DNA of 64,000 bases from Roseibacillus ishigakijimensis (GCF_016595415.1 NZ_JAENIO010000005.1:1-64000); one strand, 5' to 3'; shown: positions 25,312 through 34,992, numbered from the stretch's first letter. Notes: generated by a model not told the origin, from the letters alone. Numbers and translations are program-made.

Positions 25312-26976
25312 ATGCCCCGCTCGAGTCGTGGACGAAAGATCATCGTCGGAGTCTACCGCTTGCTGGTTCTGGCTCTGCTTTGCGGGGCCATTTTTGCCTC
25401 TGCGCGGCGAAAGGAGCGGGTTTGGGACGAGGCCGCCATTCTCGCCAAGGCCCGGGAGCGTTACCCGGCAGCGGTGGCCTTGAGTCCGCGTCGGGGACAG
25501 GTTGCGGATGTTCTCGGACCGGAAGGGGAAGTGCTGGCCCGGGTGACCCCAACGAGCCCCGCCTCCGATGCCATCACGGGCTACTACGGTTCGACCCACT
25601 TGCTGGTATTCTTTGACCTCGCAGGCCGGGTCTCGGGCGTGGAGATTTTGCAAAGCGCCGATACCCGGAGCCACGTGGCCCGGATTCGGGAAGACCAGCC
25701 CTTCTGGCAGCAGTGGCTGGGCCGCAAGGAAGGTGATTTGCCGGAGGAACCCCTCGTGGTCAGCGGGGCGACCTTGAGCAGTGAGGCCATCGCCAAGGCC
25801 ATGCGGGCGCGCTTTTTAGGCGAAAGCAGCAGCGGTTTTTTTGCGGAGGAACCCAGCCACGAAGATGTGCAAGCCCTGGTGCCGGAAGCGGATTCCTGGC
25901 GGGCGGTTCCCGGAAAGCGGGGCTGCTACCAGCTCCTCGCTGCGGGGAAGAATCCCGTGGGGTATCTCTTGCGCAGCGGCCCTAGTCCGGCATCGCCCCG
26001 GGGCTTCAATGCTCCCCACGATGTCTGGCTCATCCTCGATGCCACCGGGGAAGTGGTGCAAAAGGTGCATCTGGCCGACTCGCGGGACAACGAACCCTAC
26101 CTCGGTGACGTCCGTGAGGAATTGAAGTGGAGCAAGGCTTATCGCGGTAAAAGGGGGAGCGAAATTGCGGGGAATCCGGAGGCGGGTGACCGGGTGCTGG
26201 TCGTCAGCGGAGCGACGGTGACCTCGGGCTCGGTGGCGGAGACCGTGAAGGCTCTCCTCCGCGAATGGTTGCGCGAGGAGGCTCGACCCCTCTGGTGGCA
26301 AGGGCGCGATTGGGCGATCCTGCTCTGGCTGAGTGCAGCCGGGCTCTTGGCTTGGTCCCGGTGGAAAGGGAAAAAGGCGGTGCGCTGGGCGCTGGAAGGA
26401 ACGGCCATCGCGGTGGGAGGCCTGTGGCTGGGGGCTCTTCTCGGCATGGGGTCGCTGGTGGGCTGGAGCCGGGACGGGCTGCCTTGGGCGAATTTCCCCG
26501 GTCTCGTCTTGCTGGCAGGGGTCGCCCTGTTGGTTCCAGTCGCCACGGGGAAAAACTTCTACTGCGCTCGCCTTTGTGCTCATGGGGCTCTGCAGGGACT
26601 TCTCTTTCGCGCCACCCGGCGGCGCTGGGTGCCGGGACCCCGCCTCCACCGCATCCTCAAGCAAGTTCGCTGGCTACTGCTGGTGGCTGTTCTCCTCGCC
26701 GCGACCACCGCTTGGCAAGGAGGCTTTTCCGAAGTGGAGCCCTTCGAAGTCTGGAGCCTCGGGCTCGCCTTTTCTCTCCCCGCCGCGCTGTGGTTGGCCT
26801 CTCTGGTGGTGGCTCCTCTCGTGCCGCAGGCCTATTGCAAGTATGGCTGCCCCACCGGGTATTTGCTGGAAAATCTCACGGCCAGCCGGAGTCGCCTGAC
26901 GCGACGGGATCTGTGGGCCGGGGGACTGGCAGGGCTCGTTTGGATCGTGGTCTGGTGGTCAGGAAGGGGGAGCTGA
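25312..26976 (+). CDS. NosR/RnfG-like FMN-binding membrane protein with two flavinylation sites
   Basis: This 554-residue protein has an N-terminal membrane anchor, two periplasmic FMN-binding domains and about five C-terminal membrane helices. Each FMN domain carries the ApbE target motif SGAT: Thr154 (VVSGATLSS) and Thr302 (VVSGATVTS). The membrane part has two cysteine pairs (CARLCAHGALQG near 419 and YCKYGCPTGYL near 508) like the 4Fe-4S-associated loops of NosR, but full ferredoxin motifs are missing. It should move electrons across or along the membrane through covalent FMN. The stop overlaps the apbE start (TGATG). Confidence 0.85.
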   Translation: MPRSSRGRKIIVGVYRLLVLALLCGAIFASARRKERVWDEAAILAKARERYPAAVALSPRRGQVADVLGPEGEVLARVTPTSPASDAITGYYGSTHLLVFFDLAGRVSGVEILQSADTRSHVARIREDQPFWQQWLGRKEGDLPEEPLVVSGATLSSEAIAKAMRARFLGESSSGFFAEEPSHEDVQALVPEADSWRAVPGKRGCYQLLAAGKNPVGYLLRSGPSPASPRGFNAPHDVWLILDATGEVVQKVHLADSRDNEPYLGDVREELKWSKAYRGKRGSEIAGNPEAGDRVLVVSGATVTSGSVAETVKALLREWLREEARPLWWQGRDWAILLWLSAAGLLAWSRWKGKKAVRWALEGTAIAVGGLWLGALLGMGSLVGWSRDGLPWANFPGLVLLAGVALLVPVATGKNFYCARLCAHGALQGLLFRATRRRWVPGPRLHRILKQVRWLLLVAVLLAATTAWQGGFSEVEPFEVWSLGLAFSLPAALWLASLVVAPLVPQAYCKYGCPTGYLLENLTASRSRLTRRDLWAGGLAGLVWIVVWWSGRGS

Positions 26977-27710
26977 TGCGTGGGCTGTTGCTTTTGCTCT
27001 TTCTGATCCCCGGGTGCCAACCCGAGAGGGAATCGACATTACGGGTGATGAGCGGGGAGGCCATGGGCACCACCTGGCGGCTGGTGGTGCGCGAATCCGG
27101 GCAAAAAGACTACGAAGAGCTGGTGAGAGAGAGCTTGCAGGCTGGGGAGCGCTCTTTTTCCAATTGGGATGAAGATAGCGAGGTTTCCCGTTGGCTCCGG
27201 GGCGAGGTCGAGCCCTCGGCGGAGTTGCATGAACTGCTCGCCCTTGCGGAAAAGATCAAAGTGGCCACTGGCGGAGTCTTCGACGTGGCCTGGGCGGGAG
27301 GCTGTGACTTGGGCGGAATCGCCAAGGGCTGGGCGGTCGATCGGGTGGGCGAGGGCCTTCTGGCTGAGGGATTGGAAAACTTCGTCTTTGAGCTCGGGGG
27401 CGAGGTTCTCGCCCGAGGCTCCCTCGTCGGGCAAAAAGGATGGCCCGTAACTATCGAGAGCCCTCATCCCGGCTCGTCGCGCGCCGCCCGCACGCTCTGG
27501 TTGCGCGATGAAGCCCTCGCCACGAGCGGGAATTACCACCAGCCTTTTCACCTGCGCGATGGACGGGATGGCGCGGTGGTCGGGGGGGCGGCCCGGTCGG
27601 TCTCTGTCGTCCTCCCCACCTGTGCCGAGGCCGATGCCTGGGCCACCGCGCTCTTCGTCTTGAACGAGGCCCCGGCCTCCTTCCCGGGGCAGGTGTTCTG
27701 GAATCAGTGA
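26976..27710 (+). CDS. apbE: FAD:protein FMN transferase
   Basis: A 244-residue lipoprotein-type ApbE. The lipobox is LIPGC (Cys near 13), and the family motif DLGGIAKGWAVDR and the C-terminal EADAWATALFVL are present. It transfers FMN from FAD to threonine in SGAT motifs outside the cytoplasm, and its upstream neighbour carries two such sites. A strong ribosome-binding site (AGGAAGGGGGAG) precedes the ATG and lies within the previous gene. At 244 residues it is shorter than many ApbE proteins. Confidence 0.92.
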   Translation: MRGLLLLLFLIPGCQPERESTLRVMSGEAMGTTWRLVVRESGQKDYEELVRESLQAGERSFSNWDEDSEVSRWLRGEVEPSAELHELLALAEKIKVATGGVFDVAWAGGCDLGGIAKGWAVDRVGEGLLAEGLENFVFELGGEVLARGSLVGQKGWPVTIESPHPGSSRAARTLWLRDEALATSGNYHQPFHLRDGRDGAVVGGAARSVSVVLPTCAEADAWATALFVLNEAPASFPGQVFWNQ

Positions 27711-27794
27711 AAAGGGTTCCGTTTTCCCTGTTGATTGCCCCTCTCTTTTCCTTGGCGAAACTCGTCAGCCTGTTTGAATGTATCTTTGGCAACT

Positions 27795-29126
27795 ATGAAT
27801 AAAAACCGACTGTTTCTCTGGGCCCTCACCTCTGCGCTGGCCGGCTTCCTTTTTGGCTTCGACACCGTAGTGATTTCTGGCGCGGAGAAAAAAATCCAAA
27901 GTCTCTGGGGTCTGGATAGCTGGACGCATGGGTTCGCCACTTCGGCCGCGTTGTGGGGTACGGTATTGGGCGCGATTCTCGGGGCCTGGCCCAGTGACCG
28001 CTTCGGCCGCCAGAAGACCCTGCTCTGGATCGGCATTTTTTACCTCCTGTCAGCTCTTGGCTCTGCCTTTGCCCCCGAGGTCAATTCCTTCATCATCGCC
28101 CGCTTCTTGGGCGGGGTGGGGGTCGGTGTTTCCACGGTGGCGGGGCCCATGTATATCTCGGAGATCGCTCCCCCGGACAAGCGCGGTCGTCTCACCGGAC
28201 TCTTCCAGTTCAATATCGTTTTTGGAATCCTGGTTGCTTATCTTTCCAACTGGCTGATTGGAGAAAGCATGGGCGCAAATGCCTGGCGCTGGATGCTTGG
28301 CGTGGAAGCCATTCCCGCTCTTATTTACACTGGCATGTGCTTGCGCATTCCGGAGAGCCCTCGCTGGTTGATTACTCGTAAAGGCGAACGTTCGGCAGCG
28401 AAAGCGACTTTGGCTCAGGTGAATCCCGAGGCTGATGACGCGACTATCGAGGCCTTGGTTACAGAAATCGAGCAAAGCGCGGGAAAGGATACCGCAGCCA
28501 AAGGATTGCCCTTTGCTCGGCTTAAACTCCCGATTTTGTTGGCGTTTCTCGTGGCTTTCTTCAACCAGCTTTCTGGCATCAATGCCATTCTCTACTTTGC
28601 CCCCCGCATCTTCGAACTGACAGGGATGGGCGACCAGGTTGCTCTTTTGCAGTCGATCGGTATCGGGATCACCAATCTCGTCTTTACCTTTCTTGGCCTC
28701 TATCTCATCGACCGTTTGGGTCGGAAGACTCTTTTGCTGATTGGCTCGGTGGGCTACATCGTTTCTCTGGGCCTCTGTTCCTGGGCTTTTCACAGTGAGA
28801 CCTTTGGCATCGTGCCTGTCTGCATCTTTGGCTTTATTGCTGCTCATGCCGTCGGGCAGGGCGCGGTGATCTGGGTGCTGATTTCGGAGATTTTTCCCAA
28901 TAAATTCCGGGCTGCCGGGCAGTCTCTGGGAAGTGCCACCCACTGGGTTTTTGCGGCCGCCCTGACTTTGGTTTTTCCTTACGTCGTCGCGAGTATTCCT
29001 CCGGCGACCATCTTTGGATTTTTCGCTTTCATGATGGCCCTGCAATTGGTCTGGGTCCTCACCATGGTGCCGGAAACGAAGGGTGTGCCCCTTGAGGAAA
29101 TCGAGAAAAAACTTGGGGTTTCCTAA
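27795..29126 (+). CDS. sugar porter family MFS transporter
   Basis: The 443-residue protein has 12 predicted membrane helices and the sugar porter signatures: GFLFGFDTVVISGA at the N-terminus, DRFGRQKTL between helices 2 and 3, PESPRWL before the central loop, FNQLSGINAILYF in helix 7 and PETKG at the end. It is likely a proton-sugar symporter; the sugar is not predictable. ATG at 27795 is chosen because it begins the conserved first helix. Transcription ends at the hairpin just downstream. Confidence 0.92.
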   Translation: MNKNRLFLWALTSALAGFLFGFDTVVISGAEKKIQSLWGLDSWTHGFATSAALWGTVLGAILGAWPSDRFGRQKTLLWIGIFYLLSALGSAFAPEVNSFIIARFLGGVGVGVSTVAGPMYISEIAPPDKRGRLTGLFQFNIVFGILVAYLSNWLIGESMGANAWRWMLGVEAIPALIYTGMCLRIPESPRWLITRKGERSAAKATLAQVNPEADDATIEALVTEIEQSAGKDTAAKGLPFARLKLPILLAFLVAFFNQLSGINAILYFAPRIFELTGMGDQVALLQSIGIGITNLVFTFLGLYLIDRLGRKTLLLIGSVGYIVSLGLCSWAFHSETFGIVPVCIFGFIAAHAVGQGAVIWVLISEIFPNKFRAAGQSLGSATHWVFAAALTLVFPYVVASIPPATIFGFFAFMMALQLVWVLTMVPETKGVPLEEIEKKLGVS

Positions 29127-29156
29127 CGCGAAGGCTCAGTAGAAAGAGCGATAAAA

Positions 29157-29180
29157 AAGCACCAGCGTTTGCTGGTGCTT
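29157..29180. terminator. bidirectional terminator between MFS gene and pyk
   Basis: A perfect 10-bp stem (AAGCACCAGC and GCTGGTGCTT) with loop GTTT is flanked by A-rich sequence on the left and T-rich on the right. It suits termination of both convergent genes. Confidence 0.85.
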
Positions 29181-29210
29181 CTTGTTTTCGGAGGTGCTGG
29201 TCGGCTTGAT

Positions 29211-30623
29211 TCAGGCGTGTTCCAAGAGAATGGTGTTCACCGCCCGATCATCCTGCAAGGTGTCGGAAACCACCACCAGCGGGGTGCCAGGAGCGATGTC
29301 GCGTTCTTGCCGCAAGGTATCGATGCCCTTGGCAATGGTGAGCCGGGGCAGATTCTCGAAATTGATGCAGAAGGAGCGCACCCCGCGCGACAGGGTCAGG
29401 AAACGCCTCACTTGTTCGTCAGGAGTGAAGGCGAAAATTGGCGAACGCGGACGCATCAGCGAGGTGTGGTGGGCAGTGGCTCCCGAGCGGGTGAAGACGA
29501 CCAGCAGGGCTCCCGGCAAGGAGTCGGCCAGTTGCACCGCCGAGCGAATGGTCTTCTGCTTGTCAGTTTGCAAACTGGAATTTTTGGCAAAGCCAAGCCC
29601 GCCTGAGCGCTCAATGCGGCGGGCCACCCGGTTGAGAATGTGCAGGCACTCCGCAGGATACTTGCCAATCGAGGTTTCGCCCGAGACCATGAGCACATCC
29701 GCTTCCTCGAAGACCGCATTGGCCACGTCGGTGACCTCCGCCCGCGTGGGGGTGGGATTGGAAATCATCGACTCCAGCATGTGCGTGGCCACGATCACCC
29801 GCTTTCCTTTCTCTAGGCAGCGTTTGACGATTTTTCGCTGGAGGATGGGCAGCTCCTCGATGTGAACCTCGATACCGAGGTCGCCGCGAGCCACCATGAT
29901 CACGTCCGAGGCCTCAATGATGGCATCCAGATTGCGCATGGCCTCCTGATCCTCCAGCTTGGAGACGATTTGGGCGTGCCCTCCCAGTTCTTTCATCGCC
30001 GCGCGCAGTTCGCGCACATGGCCCGCATCGCGCACGAAGGAGCCCGCCACAAAGTCAGCCTGACATTCGACCGCCAGATCGAGGTCCTTGCGGTCCTTGT
30101 CCGTCAGCGCGGGGAGATTCAGCCGCGTGCCGGGGAGATTGATGTGGCGTCGTGAGCCCAGTTCCCCCGGCGTGGTATTGACCGCCACCAGGCGATCATC
30201 GGCGATGGACTCCACTTTCATGATCAGCGTGCCATTGTCCACGATGAGGGTGTTGCCCACTTTGACATCCTCCAGCAGACCACCGTAGTTCACGGTGGTG
30301 GAAATCGGCAGCTTGGGCTCCGAGCCCTCCACCCGGAATTCCACCCGATCGTTGTCCTTGAGCTGGTAAGGAGTCTCCAGTGTGCCCGTGCGGATGGAAG
30401 GGCCCGTCAGGTCGAAAAGGATCCCCACCGGATACTCCCGCCCGACCGCGAGACGGCGGATGCGGCGCACGGTGTCGCGGGCCACCTCGTGCTTGGCGTG
30501 CGACATATTGATGCGAAAACAATCCGCCCCGGCATCGAGGAGGCTTTCGATCATCTCATCGCTGTCTGAGGCGGGTCCTAGAGTGGCAAGCAGGCGCGTG
30601 CGGCGCATCGTTACGGGCTTCAT
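29211..30623 (-). CDS. pyk: pyruvate kinase
   Basis: A 470-residue enzyme converting phosphoenolpyruvate and ADP to pyruvate and ATP in glycolysis. Recognisable blocks are ATLGPAS, the active-site Arg in FRINMSHA, ISKLE-type IVSKLEDQE with the catalytic Lys, VARGDLGIEV, and the signature region THMLESMISNPTPTRAEVTDVANA. Two spots differ from common forms: FDLTGPSIRTG in place of DTKGPEIR, and THML for TQML. The C-terminal allosteric domain is present. It is transcribed alone, divergent from rplM. Confidence 0.93.
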   Translation of the reverse strand: MKPVTMRRTRLLATLGPASDSDEMIESLLDAGADCFRINMSHAKHEVARDTVRRIRRLAVGREYPVGILFDLTGPSIRTGTLETPYQLKDNDRVEFRVEGSEPKLPISTTVNYGGLLEDVKVGNTLIVDNGTLIMKVESIADDRLVAVNTTPGELGSRRHINLPGTRLNLPALTDKDRKDLDLAVECQADFVAGSFVRDAGHVRELRAAMKELGGHAQIVSKLEDQEAMRNLDAIIEASDVIMVARGDLGIEVHIEELPILQRKIVKRCLEKGKRVIVATHMLESMISNPTPTRAEVTDVANAVFEEADVLMVSGETSIGKYPAECLHILNRVARRIERSGGLGFAKNSSLQTDKQKTIRSAVQLADSLPGALLVVFTRSGATAHHTSLMRPRSPIFAFTPDEQVRRFLTLSRGVRSFCINFENLPRLTIAKGIDTLRQERDIAPGTPLVVVSDTLQDDRAVNTILLEHA

Positions 30624-30795
30624 TTCGGCGGAGGTCTAACCCAATGCAGAGTCCGTGCCGAGTCGGGATTTGGACAGAGGGGATTTTTTGCCCCTCTTTG
30701 TGGAAAAACATCAAATCCTGAAGCCCTTGCCGCGTTCGCCAGCCTGCCCGAGAACGGGCGGTCTCTCATTTTTTTGCCTCCTCCTGTGAATGAGA

Positions 30796-30824
30796 TTGAC
30801 ACGGGAGGGAAGACTTCCTAGCTT
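30796..30824 (+). promoter_or_regulatory. candidate promoter of rplM-rpsI
   Basis: TTGACA at 30796-30801 and TAGCTT at 30819-30824 are 17 bases apart, leaving a leader of about 60 bases before rplM. The -10 matches only at the outer positions. Confidence 0.5.
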
Positions 30825-30891
30825 CCGCGCCCGCCTGCGCCGTGATGGCTCCGGTAGGAAATGGTCTAAGAGCCCTTGCTCCCATTCAATT

Positions 30892-31323
30892 ATGAAAACA
30901 TACTCAGCAAAAGCCGAAGAGGTCGAGCGCGCGTGGCATCTCATCGATGCCACCGACAAAGTGCTCGGCGATGTCGCCGTGGAAGCTGCCCGCCTCTTGC
31001 GTGGCAAGCACAAAACCATCTTCACCCCTCACGTCGATACTGGTGACCATGTGGTCATCATCAACGCTGAGAAAGCCCGCTTCACCGGCAACAAGGAGTG
31101 GCAGAAGATCTACACCCGCTACACGGGCTACGTCGGTAATCAGAAAGTGGAAACTCCCCGCAAAGTGCGTGAGCGCCGCCCCGAGCTTCTCCTCGAGCGC
31201 GCCATCTGGGGCATGATCCCTCACAACAAGTTGGGCCGCCAAATCATCAAGAAATTGAAGGTGTGTGTCGGACCTGAGCATCCTCACGAAGCCCAGAATC
31301 CCCAGCCCTACGAGGTCAAGTAA
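30892..31323 (+). CDS. rplM: 50S ribosomal protein L13
   Basis: This 143-residue protein matches L13 throughout: KTYSAKAEEVERAWHLIDATDKVLG at the start region, RGKHKTIFTPHVDTGD, the RYTGYVG block and the WGMIPHNKLGR motif. It is an early-assembly large-subunit protein. It is followed by rpsI 35 bases on, the conserved rplM-rpsI operon. ATG at 30892 begins the conserved sequence; the upstream in-frame extension is not conserved L13. Confidence 0.97.
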   Translation: MKTYSAKAEEVERAWHLIDATDKVLGDVAVEAARLLRGKHKTIFTPHVDTGDHVVIINAEKARFTGNKEWQKIYTRYTGYVGNQKVETPRKVRERRPELLLERAIWGMIPHNKLGRQIIKKLKVCVGPEHPHEAQNPQPYEVK

Positions 31324-31358
31324 CCCTGAACCACTGAACTTTTTTACCACTTTTACTC

Positions 31359-31754
31359 ATGGCAACTGCTAATGAATTCACCGCCACCGGTCGCCGCAAG
31401 ACCGCCGTGGCCCGCGTCTATCTCACCGAAGGCTCTGGCGTCATCGAGATCAACGGTCGCAGCTTCGAAGACTACTTCGCCACCCTCCCGCTCCAGAGCC
31501 ACGTGCTCGAGCCCTTCCAGGTCGCGAACCTCATGAACAAGTTCGACGTGCGCATCTCCACCAAAGGCGGCGGCCTCCACGGCCAAGCTGGCGCGGTCAA
31601 GCTGGCCATCGCCCGCTCCCTCCTGCAAGTGGATCCCGAGCTTCGCCCCGCATTGAAGGCCGCTGGTCTTCTTCGCCGCGACCCTCGTGCCAAGGAGCGG
31701 AAGAAATCCGGTCAGCCCGGTGCCCGCAAGCGTTTCCAGTTCTCCAAGCGCTAA
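31359..31754 (+). CDS. rpsI: 30S ribosomal protein S9
   Basis: A 131-residue protein with S9 hallmarks: TGRRKTAVARVYL, GVIEINGRSFEDYF, GGGLHGQAGAVKLAIARSL and the basic tail ending FQFSKR, which reaches the tRNA P site. Second gene of the rplM operon, ending just before a strong terminator. Confidence 0.97.
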   Translation: MATANEFTATGRRKTAVARVYLTEGSGVIEINGRSFEDYFATLPLQSHVLEPFQVANLMNKFDVRISTKGGGLHGQAGAVKLAIARSLLQVDPELRPALKAAGLLRRDPRAKERKKSGQPGARKRFQFSKR

Positions 31755-31776
31755 TCACCCTTTCCCATTCCTTACC

Positions 31777-31811
31777 AAAAAGCCGCTTCCTCTCGGGGAA
31801 GCGGCTTTTTT
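31777..31811 (+). terminator. rho-independent terminator of rplM-rpsI
   Basis: A 14-base stem (AAAAAGCCGCTTCC and its complement) with a six-base loop ends in a run of six T. It lies 23 bases after rpsI. Confidence 0.92.
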
Positions 31812-31890
31812 CGTGCGGGATCGAGTCTGTTGCGGAAGCTCTCTCGGCGGGCCTTCCTCATCGCCTCCGGGCCCCGAATCTGTGGGCCGC

Positions 31891-34467
31891 CTAATCCCTC
31901 TCTTCCGCAAAGCGAATGAAGAACCGATCCGGATTGGGCGTGGGGATGGGGACCTGGACCGAGTTCGTGATGACGCTATTCGGGCTGACGACGAGGTCGG
32001 TGGGGGTGAAGCCGAAGCTCAAGTCGGTGGTGGTTTCGACCCGCCATTGGATTCCGCTGCGGCCACGGAAAGAGAGGGGAATCTGGTTGTTGTCCGGGTC
32101 TCCCACGCTGCGGATCTCGAAGAGATCGGCGAAGGGGACTCGCTCTTGCACCGCGCCCGGCTGGATGTAGGTCAGGCTCCCGAAATTGGGGACGAAGAGA
32201 GATTCGAAGGCGACCCGATTGAGCGCGTCACGCAGCACGGGGATGCCGGCTTGTTGGTCGAGCTCGGTGATGGCGGGCTCGGAATCCTCGAGCAGGCGGA
32301 CGACGGGGACTTTTCCACCAGACTCGTAGGGGGGAGCGACTTTGAGGATACGGCCACGTTGGTCGGGACCGGCAAAGTCTTGGAACACTGCAGGAGCATC
32401 GGTCCAGTTCGGGTAGCCGGTGGTGAGGATGACGCTCTCGGGCTCCATCGCGTGGAAATCACGCCGCTCGGGACGGGTGATGAGCTCCGAGCCGTTCCTA
32501 TTTTCGGCAAAAAGGCATCCCGAGACGTGGACCCGCATCCGGTCCTCAAAGGTGACGGCGCCATCCACGGCCTCGTTTTGGGCAAAAGTGCATTGGTCGA
32601 GCTCTAGGGTGATGCTTCCAAAGGCGCTGTCCTCGGCATAAATGGCGGAACCTCCGTGGCGGACTTCATTGCGCGCAAAGGTGCAGCGGCGGAAGCTGGC
32701 GCGACTGAGGCTGTCCATTCGAATGGCCCCTCCGCGCATATTGGTGACCGTGGCGGTATTGCCGATGAAGGAGGAGTTCCAAGCGGTGATGCGGCTGGAG
32801 CTGGCTCGAATCGCGGCCCCACCAATCCCGAAGTCCCCGACGGTGGAAGTCTGATTGTTGTTTTCAAACAGCGTCTCGTTGAGGAAAAGGTCGCCCTGGC
32901 ATTCGATCACTCCGTGCACGGCGGCGGTATTATCGGTGATATCGCATTGGTGCAGGGAGAGTCCGCACAAGGGATCGACGGCCATCACGCCGCGGTTGGG
33001 AATCTCGCTGTTCGCCTCGTAGCCAGAGAACTCGATGCTGTCGAAGGAGACGGTGGTTCCGTTTGTGAGGCCGTCGCCAATCGCGATCATGTCCTCATCG
33101 GCATCGTTCATGATGAGGCGGTAGTTCCCGCCCGAGCCATCGATGTTGTAGTTGCGCTCGCCGCTGAAGGTGACGGTAGAAAGAAGAGAAATGGTCCGGT
33201 CCGTGATGGGGGTCTTGAGGACGATGTGGTTAGTCTCGTCGGTGGCGGCGAGAACGGCGTCCCGGAAGCTCCCGGCACCGGTGGGAAAGTCGTTGGTGAC
33301 CTCGATGGTGCCGTCGGGATTGGTTTCCACCGCACCGATGTCGATGATGTTCGTCAGGCCATTGGAATTGGCCGCGACCTTGCGGGGAAAGCCGCGAATG
33401 TCGGTGGTCAGGAGCGGAAACCCCCGGTCGGGAATCCCTCCCTCAATGGCGCGGGAATTTTGATAAGGGAAGCAGCACATGAGTTCTCCGCCATAATTGC
33501 CAAGGCGGGAAACGGCGACCCCGGTGGGGCCGGTTTGATCGGTCTCGTGGTCGAAAGAGGCCGGAGTGTCGTCACAGAGATTGTAGCCAGCGGATGTCGC
33601 GCCCCAGATTCCCGTTTCGACAATACTGGTGGGAGGACCGGTGGAGCCTTCCGCAGAGTTCCGGGCGAAGAGGTTTCCTTGAAAGAGAATGCCAGCAGGC
33701 CCGGAGTAGCCTGCGCCATGATTGTCGACGAATGAGCAGTGGATGATGGCGGATGAGCTGTTTTCCCCTTCCAGGGCCAGGGTTCCCTGAGTGCCAAAAA
33801 CGCGATTCTCCGCGAAAGTGCAGTTCCGGATGCGCAGAAGATGGCTTTCGACGAGCTGACCAATGTAAGCCGAGCGGGTGGAATGGAAGGCGAAGAGGCA
33901 ACGGTCGATTTCTCCAGCGGAGTTGTTCATTCGACAGCCTTCGGCATTGTGGTGGAAATAACAGCCCAGGAAGTTGGCTTCCCCATCTCGGATACTGGCT
34001 CCGATGCTGGTGAAGTTCTCGATTTCGACCCGAATGAGGTTGAGCTTCTCTCCCACGAGGTTGATACCCGTGCTGAGAGTCTGGTTTCCATCAATAATGA
34101 GGTCGTTGAAGCGCAGCTCACGGTTGCTTGCGCTGAAGAGAGAAGAACCTGCAAAGATTTCGGACGCTTGGATTCGGGGAGGAAGGCCGTTTGTCGAGGC
34201 GCCGTCGAAGACGATTTGGCCGCCACTACTCCCCAAGGACAATCCCGAGTCTTCCACCTGAATCGTTGCTCCCGAGAGATGGGGTGAAAAGCAAACTGTT
34301 CCCCCGGTACTGCCCACATCACGTATCGCCTCACGCAGAGAGACTTCGGGGCCGGAAGGGAAGTCGAATTGGTCCTCCGCCGTGGTGACCGTGGCCGTAA
34401 GAGCAGAAAGCGGCTGGCTGAGCAGCCCGAGGAAGAAAAAGAGAAGAAGACGTTGTTGCGCTGCCAT
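31891..34467 (-). CDS. secreted right-handed beta-helix (choice-of-anchor/CSLREA type) protein
   Basis: The 858-residue protein has a signal peptide (LLLFFFLGLLSQPLSA). A motif near residue 40 (PEVSLREAIRD) matches the CSLREA domain that opens many secreted repeat proteins. The rest is rich in short strands with NxxxxxGGA and CTFAxNE-like turns, as in parallel beta-helices of pectate-lyase type. The end has no clear sorting signal. It probably binds or cleaves a polymer, or is a surface structural protein. ATG at 34467 is preferred. A perfect palindrome lies 23 bases upstream of this start. Confidence 0.78.
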   Translation of the reverse strand: MAAQQRLLLFFFLGLLSQPLSALTATVTTAEDQFDFPSGPEVSLREAIRDVGSTGGTVCFSPHLSGATIQVEDSGLSLGSSGGQIVFDGASTNGLPPRIQASEIFAGSSLFSASNRELRFNDLIIDGNQTLSTGINLVGEKLNLIRVEIENFTSIGASIRDGEANFLGCYFHHNAEGCRMNNSAGEIDRCLFAFHSTRSAYIGQLVESHLLRIRNCTFAENRVFGTQGTLALEGENSSSAIIHCSFVDNHGAGYSGPAGILFQGNLFARNSAEGSTGPPTSIVETGIWGATSAGYNLCDDTPASFDHETDQTGPTGVAVSRLGNYGGELMCCFPYQNSRAIEGGIPDRGFPLLTTDIRGFPRKVAANSNGLTNIIDIGAVETNPDGTIEVTNDFPTGAGSFRDAVLAATDETNHIVLKTPITDRTISLLSTVTFSGERNYNIDGSGGNYRLIMNDADEDMIAIGDGLTNGTTVSFDSIEFSGYEANSEIPNRGVMAVDPLCGLSLHQCDITDNTAAVHGVIECQGDLFLNETLFENNNQTSTVGDFGIGGAAIRASSSRITAWNSSFIGNTATVTNMRGGAIRMDSLSRASFRRCTFARNEVRHGGSAIYAEDSAFGSITLELDQCTFAQNEAVDGAVTFEDRMRVHVSGCLFAENRNGSELITRPERRDFHAMEPESVILTTGYPNWTDAPAVFQDFAGPDQRGRILKVAPPYESGGKVPVVRLLEDSEPAITELDQQAGIPVLRDALNRVAFESLFVPNFGSLTYIQPGAVQERVPFADLFEIRSVGDPDNNQIPLSFRGRSGIQWRVETTTDLSFGFTPTDLVVSPNSVITNSVQVPIPTPNPDRFFIRFAEERD

Positions 34468-34489
34468 TTGTATAGTAACCCACATATTT

Positions 34490-34510
34490 CTTGGAAAGTC
34501 ACTTTCCAAG
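34490..34510. promoter_or_regulatory. 21-bp palindrome, operator candidate
   Basis: CTTGGAAAGT, one central base, then its exact complement. It sits just upstream of the beta-helix gene, in the place expected for a repressor site or a 5' leader hairpin. Confidence 0.45.
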
Positions 34511-34992
34511 TGGTGGAATTTTATAAACCCGTATTGAACCTTTCTTGTGTCAGGAATATTGACACCCGGATGAGAACCTCATACCAAAGAAGGGATTCAA
34601 CTCGTAAAAGGATGAAGCCGCTCGTGCAGCGCATTTTCTCAGCAAAAAGGTCCTCTTATTTTACCAGATGAAAACTTGAGTGGGTATTATCTGGAATCAT
34701 GGGTCACAAAAGTGAAGAAGGCTATCTGAAGAGCTGGATTGTCGCTGTTCTTCTCCCTTATTTGAGAGCGTCTCCGCGAGTTCAGGGGAGGTGGTTTTGA
34801 GGGCATCTGACTCCGTTATGGGCCGTCGCTATCAGCCCGGGTTTTCTCCCAATCTGCCGCGAGAGTCATGGTCTGACCTCGGCCCAGTCCATTGGGGGGT
34901 AATGGGGAGTCGCTTCATGACCCTCTCTCGACCCGTCCACTGCTCCAGAGCTTTTTCCGCATCCGGATGGCACGGAAAGAGAGAGCTAAGGA
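34511..34992. other. non-coding stretch of about 480 bases
   Basis: No gene could be supported. A GTGTCA/TGACAC inverted pair with seven-base spacing lies at 34547-34565. The rest has no clear pattern, and base composition drifts from AT-rich on the left to GC-rich toward the transposase. Confidence 0.5.

Noticed and set aside
30676-30697. Terminator-like hairpin between pyk and rplM
   Set aside because: A 7-bp stem with a T-rich loop lies between divergent genes, so there is no transcript for it to end.
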